From Kribbella sp. CA-293567 (GTDB lineage Bacteria; Actinomycetota; Actinomycetes; Propionibacteriales; Kribbellaceae): DNA of 64,000 nucleotides. The DNA is taken from the NCBI RefSeq assembly GCF_027627575.1, contig NZ_CP114065.1, positions 806,001 to 870,000 of the forward strand, given 5' to 3'. The notes under the pieces were generated by a model. It was not told the DNA's origin. It worked only from the letters and a program-made list of their open reading frames with translations, and ran no database searches. Positions 60,260 through 64,000 of the stretch are shown piece after piece (position 1 is the stretch's first letter; each line of letters opens with the position of its first letter). The position numbers were made by a program, and so were the translations under genes.

Positions 60260-61573
60260 ATGGGTGAGATCAGTGAGCAAGCTGCCGTACGGCGGTTGCA
60301 GGAACGCCTTGGATTCGGGGGCAAGGCGGGTGCGCCAGCGGCGGGGTTCGATCAGGTTGTGGCGCGGGTGTTCAGCGCGGCGGCCGATCCGGGGGCTACG
60401 CCGCCGCCCGCGCTGACCGCGCCGGGGGTGATGCAGAAGGGCGACAAAGAAGCCAAGAAGGCCGCGAACAGACTGCGGGCCGAGCAGGAGTCGCGGGTCT
60501 CGGCTTGGTGGCTGGACCGGATGGTGGTCTCCGAGAAGGCGACCGAGCGGTTGGCCTGGTTCTGGCACGGGCATTTCGCGACCAGCAACCAGAAGGTACG
60601 GAGTGCGCCGCTGATGCTGGCGCAGAACCAGGTCTTCCGGGCCCGGGCCCGAGGTGACTTCGGTGAGTTGGCGCGGGCGATGATCGTGGACGCGGCGATG
60701 ATCCGGTGGCTCGACGGCGACGACAACCGCTTGGGCTCGCCCAACGAGAATCTGGCGCGGGAGTTCCTGGAGCTGTTCACGCTGGGGATCGGGCACTACC
60801 AGGAGGTCGACGTCTTCGAGGGCGCGCGGGCGCTCACCGGCTGGACGGTACGGCGTACTTCGGTGCGGCCGGTGTTCGTGCCGAAGCGCTACGACGCCGA
60901 GCCGAAGACCGTGTTCGGCAAGACCGGGGACTTCGATGCCAAGGGGTTCGCCGACCTGGCGCTGGCCGAGCCGGAGTGTGCGGCGTTCGTCGTGGGGCGG
61001 CTGTGGTTCCGGCTGGTCTCGCCGGCGCCGCCCGGTGCGGCGACGCTCCGGCGACTGCTCGATGCCTACGGCAACCAGCGTGATATCGAGTCGGTGCTGA
61101 AGGCAATCATTGCCGAGCCGGCCTTCCGGGACAGCGCCTCGGCGTTGGTCAAGCAGCCGGTGGAATGGGCGGTCGGGGTGATGCGTGCCCTCGGGATCCG
61201 GCCGGGGACGCTCGACGACAAGACGAGGCTGAAAGTGCTCGCCGGGTTGCGGGGGATGGGGCAGGTGCCGCTCCGGCCGCCGAGTGTCGGAGGTTGGCCG
61301 GCGGGTGGTAGCTGGCTGACCACGTCGGCTGCGGTAGCGCGACTGCAACTCGCGCAACTGCTGGCCAGGCAAGCAGCTGAGAGCGGTCCGCGAGCCGGGC
61401 GACCGGAGCTCGGGCAGCTCGCGAAGAGCAGCGCGCGCGTCGACGGAGTACGGATGCTGCTGGGGGTGGACGCGTGGACGGACAGGACGCGGAACGCGCT
61501 GGCCGGACTGACCGATCCCGCGCAGCTGGTCGCGGTCGCGGCCTGCGCGCCCGAGTACGTCGTGAGCAGTTGA
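60260..61573 (+). CDS. DUF1800-family protein
   Basis: 437 aa. Typical segments: RRLQERLGFGGKAGAP, RLAWFWHGHFATSNQKVRSA, NENLAREFLELFTLGIGHYQ, GARALTGWTV and VKQPVEWAVGVMRALGI. DUF1800 proteins nearly always precede a DUF1501 protein; their biochemical role is unknown. There is no export signal. No RBS fits the ATG because a hairpin is immediately upstream, so initiation is unclear. Confidence 0.88.
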   Translation: MGEISEQAAVRRLQERLGFGGKAGAPAAGFDQVVARVFSAAADPGATPPPALTAPGVMQKGDKEAKKAANRLRAEQESRVSAWWLDRMVVSEKATERLAWFWHGHFATSNQKVRSAPLMLAQNQVFRARARGDFGELARAMIVDAAMIRWLDGDDNRLGSPNENLAREFLELFTLGIGHYQEVDVFEGARALTGWTVRRTSVRPVFVPKRYDAEPKTVFGKTGDFDAKGFADLALAEPECAAFVVGRLWFRLVSPAPPGAATLRRLLDAYGNQRDIESVLKAIIAEPAFRDSASALVKQPVEWAVGVMRALGIRPGTLDDKTRLKVLAGLRGMGQVPLRPPSVGGWPAGGSWLTTSAAVARLQLAQLLARQAAESGPRAGRPELGQLAKSSARVDGVRMLLGVDAWTDRTRNALAGLTDPAQLVAVAACAPEYVVSS

Positions 61574-61581
61574 GGAGAATC

Positions 61582-62832
61582 ATGGACAACCTGACCCGAC
61601 GCCGGTTCCTGACCATGAGCGGAGTCACCGCCGCGGGTGCACTCGCGGTGGGCGCGACCCAGGTGAACTGGTCCGACCTGATGACCGCCGCGGTCGAGAA
61701 TCCCTTGCAGAGCGAGGATTCGGTGTTGGTGGTCGTCACCTTGTACGGCGGCAACGACGGACTCAACACCGTCGTACCGGCCGGCGATCCGGCGTACCAG
61801 AAGGCGCGGCCGGAGCTTGCCTACCAGCCGGACGAGGTGCTGGAGCTGGGAGACGGGCTGGGGCTCAATCCAGGGCTGAAGGGACTCAAGGGTCTGTGGG
61901 ACGAGAAGGCGCTCGCGATCGTTCGCGGGGTCGGGTATCCGCAGCCGGATCGCAGTCACTTCCGGTCGATGGCGATCTGGCAGACGGCGGCGCCGAAGTC
62001 GCCCGTTCCGACGGGCTGGCTCGGGCGCTGGCTCGATCTGGCCGGTGCCGATCCCTTGAACGCGGTGTCGGTCGAGCCCACACTGCCGCCGTTGCTGGCA
62101 GGGGCGACGACGGCGGCAGCGTCGCTCCCCGTTCGAGGTCTCAAGCTCCCGTCGGGCAAGGTCGGTACTGCGTTCGCTGCGCTGGGCAACCCGAGCCCCG
62201 GCGAGGCGCCCTGGCAGGCGGCCGCCGCGAAATCGCTGGGGGATCTGCAGAACGCGTTACGAGTACTCGGTGGCGCTGTTCACGATCAGGCCGAGCGGGA
62301 GGACGACGAGGACGAGCAGCGGACCAAGGGCGCTTCGGCCGGTGGCGGATCGCAGCTCGGCGCTCAGCTGGACCTGGTGGCCGGACTGGTCGAGGCGGGA
62401 GTGCCGACCCGTGCGTACTCCGTGTCGCTGGGCGGCTTCGACACCCACGCGGACGAGCGGGGTACACAGCAGCGGTTGATGAGTGAGCTGGACGGTGCGC
62501 TGACACCCTTCGTCCGCAGGATGCGGAAGAGCGATCGCGGTCGGCAGGTGGTGGTCCTGGTGTACTCCGAGTTCGGGCGCCGGGTGCACGCGAACGGGAG
62601 TGACGGCACCGACCACGGAACTGCCGGGCCGCTGTTCGTGCTGGGCGAGCAGGTCCGGGGCGGCTTCTTCGGCGCGCAGCCCAGTCTGACCGACCTGGCG
62701 AGCGGCGATCTGGTGGCGACGACCGATTTCCGCGACGTCTACGGCACGGTACTGCGCGACGTACTGGGCGCGGACGGCGAGCGGATCCTGGACGGCCACA
62801 GCGGCACGGTCGATGGTCTGCTCAGGGTTTGA
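61582..62832 (+). CDS. DUF1501-family protein with Tat signal
   Basis: 416 aa from MDNLTRRRFLTMSGVTAAGA. The twin-arginine RRRFLTM followed by a hydrophobic stretch predicts Tat export. The DUF1501 (sulfatase-like) fold is seen in VVVTLYGGNDGLNTVVPAGD, GVGYPQPDRSHFRSMAIWQT, SLGGFDTHADERGTQQRLM and YSEFGRRVHANGSDGTDHGT. A charged linker (DQAEREDDEDEQRTKG) interrupts the middle. GAGG RBS; 8 bp after the DUF1800 stop. Confidence 0.9.
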   Translation: MDNLTRRRFLTMSGVTAAGALAVGATQVNWSDLMTAAVENPLQSEDSVLVVVTLYGGNDGLNTVVPAGDPAYQKARPELAYQPDEVLELGDGLGLNPGLKGLKGLWDEKALAIVRGVGYPQPDRSHFRSMAIWQTAAPKSPVPTGWLGRWLDLAGADPLNAVSVEPTLPPLLAGATTAAASLPVRGLKLPSGKVGTAFAALGNPSPGEAPWQAAAAKSLGDLQNALRVLGGAVHDQAEREDDEDEQRTKGASAGGGSQLGAQLDLVAGLVEAGVPTRAYSVSLGGFDTHADERGTQQRLMSELDGALTPFVRRMRKSDRGRQVVVLVYSEFGRRVHANGSDGTDHGTAGPLFVLGEQVRGGFFGAQPSLTDLASGDLVATTDFRDVYGTVLRDVLGADGERILDGHSGTVDGLLRV

Positions 62833-64000
62833 GAGTCAGCAGGAACGCCGCGCCCGGCTTGCCGTCAGGACGGTCGGTCGCGATCAGGTCGCCACCGTGG
62901 GCCCGGGCGAAACCGCGGGCGATCGGCAGACCGAGACCCGAGCCGCGGCTGCGCTCACCGTGCACGAGTCGCTGGAAGATCCGTTCCCGATCCTCCACCG
63001 GTACGCCGGGCCCGTCGTCCTGGACGACGACCTGTACCTGCCCGGCGCTGCTACCGATCAGGACATCGATCCGACCGCTGTCCCCGGTGGCGTGGCGGGC
63101 GTTGTCGAGCAGGTTGGCGAGAATCTGGGTGAGCCGGTCGCGGTCGGCGTCCAGTTGGACGTCCGCGCCGATGATCTCGATCGTGAGGCCCGGGGCGAGC
63201 AGCCGCAGCCGGCCGGCCTGCGTCCGGGCGAGATGCTTGAGCAGGACGGGCTCGCGCCGCAGGACCAGCCCGGCGTCGATCCGGGCGAGTTCGAGCAGGT
63301 CGGCGACCAGGCTGCCGGCCCGGCGGGACTCGCGGACCAGCAGCAGTTCGAGTTCGTCGCGGCGTTCGGCCGGAGCGTCGGGGCCGAGCTGGAGCAGGGT
63401 CTCGGCGGCGGTCTGCAGTCCGGTGACCGGCGTACGGAGTTCGTGGGCGGCGTCGGCGACGAACTGGCGAAGGTGCTGCTCCGCGCCGCGGGCCGTCCGT
63501 TCGGCGCCTTCCAGGGAGTCGAGCATCTCGTCGAAGGCGGCGGCTGTGCGGCCGAGTTCGGTGTCGCGGCGCGTTGGCTGCAGGCGGCCACCGCGGCGGC
63601 CGGCGGCGATCGAGCGGGCCAGCGAGGTCATCGTGTCGAGCGGCGCCAGCGCGAGCCGCATGCCCAGGACCAGCGCGACGCCCGTGATGAGAAGAGCGGC
63701 CGCGCCGGCGATGAACAGCACGCGTTGCAGGGTTCGGCTCGCGCCGTCCAGCAGCGAGGTGTCGGCGGAGAGGAGCAGCGTGGCGCCCCGGGTGCGCTGG
63801 CCCGCGGCCAGGGTGGTCCGCACCTGGCGAAGTTCGCCGGTGGGTTCGAGGGCCGGGGCACCGAACTGCTGGCCGGTGCGCAGCACCAGGGTGACCCGGA
63901 CGCCGTCGGCGTCGATCCGGCGGACGAGGTTGTTGGGGGCAACGTTCTGCCGGGCCAGTTGCTGGGCGAGTTGCGCGCGGCCGGTCAGCAGCGTGCTCAA
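62822..64000 (-). CDS. Sensor histidine kinase (HisKA type), N-terminus beyond window
   Basis: 392 residues visible, open at the right edge. Outer domain fragment, helix VLFIAGAAALLITGVALVLG, HAMP (LAPLDTMTSLARSIAAGRRG), His box in VADAAHELRTPVTGLQTAAE, and ATPase N/G boxes LTQILANLLDNARHATGDSG, VVQDDGPGVPVEDRERIFQR and GSGLGLPIARGFARAHGG. Its response regulator should lie beyond the right edge. It overlaps the DUF1501 gene by 11 bp, convergent. Confidence 0.92.
   Translation of the reverse strand: MSTLLTGRAQLAQQLARQNVAPNNLVRRIDADGVRVTLVLRTGQQFGAPALEPTGELRQVRTTLAAGQRTRGATLLLSADTSLLDGASRTLQRVLFIAGAAALLITGVALVLGMRLALAPLDTMTSLARSIAAGRRGGRLQPTRRDTELGRTAAAFDEMLDSLEGAERTARGAEQHLRQFVADAAHELRTPVTGLQTAAETLLQLGPDAPAERRDELELLLVRESRRAGSLVADLLELARIDAGLVLRREPVLLKHLARTQAGRLRLLAPGLTIEIIGADVQLDADRDRLTQILANLLDNARHATGDSGRIDVLIGSSAGQVQVVVQDDGPGVPVEDRERIFQRLVHGERSRGSGLGLPIARGFARAHGGDLIATDRPDGKPGAAFLLTLKP

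Overview
The window is high-GC actinobacterial DNA. It has dense GTGA/ATGA stop-start overlaps, many GTG starts, and actinomycete-type families such as XRE/DUF5753 regulators, DUF6879, and PF04672-type methyltransferases. The gene mix fits Kribbella or a close relative, but that genus call is inference; no rRNA or marker gene fixes it.

Layout. 1-3.1 kb: a reverse-strand dhaK-dhaL-dhaM operon for PEP-dependent dihydroxyacetone phosphorylation; dhaM runs off the left edge. 3.3-7.4 kb: an ECF sigma factor divergent from a Ser/Thr kinase with an extracytoplasmic domain, then two paralogous membrane-anchored proteins and a TenA-like protein. 8-10.2 kb: a secreted GH43 enzyme and an unknown protein. 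10.8-23.8 kb: sugar-acid catabolism. A Gfo/Idh/MocA dehydrogenase and a FadR-type regulator flank a tightly coupled seven-gene operon: a two-domain UxaA-like dehydratase, an FAH-family dehydratase, an NADP-type semialdehyde dehydrogenase, an IlvD/Edd dehydratase, a LarA-like protein, an unknown protein and a GlcD-like FAD oxidase. The core is a non-phosphorylative (Weimberg-type) route to 2-oxoglutarate.

23.8-27.7 kb: an RNA-related block on the reverse strand (tRNA-Arg, HNH nuclease, a tRNA-like RNA 37 nt upstream of rtcB, and rtcB), followed by a VOC protein and a MarR regulator with a duplicated palindromic operator, and tRNA-Thr(CGT). The 3' part of that tRNA plus its flank recurs as a perfect 100-bp direct repeat 6,360 bp away. 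The interval is an integrated element whose tyrosine recombinase survives only as a C-terminal scrap at the left end. Its cargo is a small-protein/DUF6879/XRE module, a P-loop ATPase, and a translationally coupled pair: a 325-aa soluble protein of unknown family followed by a four-helix membrane protein. This pair is the best candidate for an undescribed, possibly defensive, system.

34.1-37.3 kb: more accessory DNA with orphan genes, a broken GNAT gene, a SAM methyltransferase and small membrane or secreted proteins. 37.3-51.1 kb: a UvrA-like ABC protein, AraC/VOC, a secreted heparinase-like lyase, an MMPL transporter divergent from a NarL-type two-component system, an alpha/beta hydrolase, a D-2-hydroxyacid dehydrogenase, a cis-prenyltransferase and a lipoprotein with a vestigial duplicate. 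51.2-55.2 kb: an Lrp regulator divergent from a branched-chain 2-oxoacid dehydrogenase operon (E1alpha, E1beta, E2). 55.2-64 kb: TetR, secreted trypsin, aldo/keto reductase-MFS operon divergent from MarR, SRPBCC protein, a DUF1800/DUF1501 pair, and a sensor kinase cut by the right edge.
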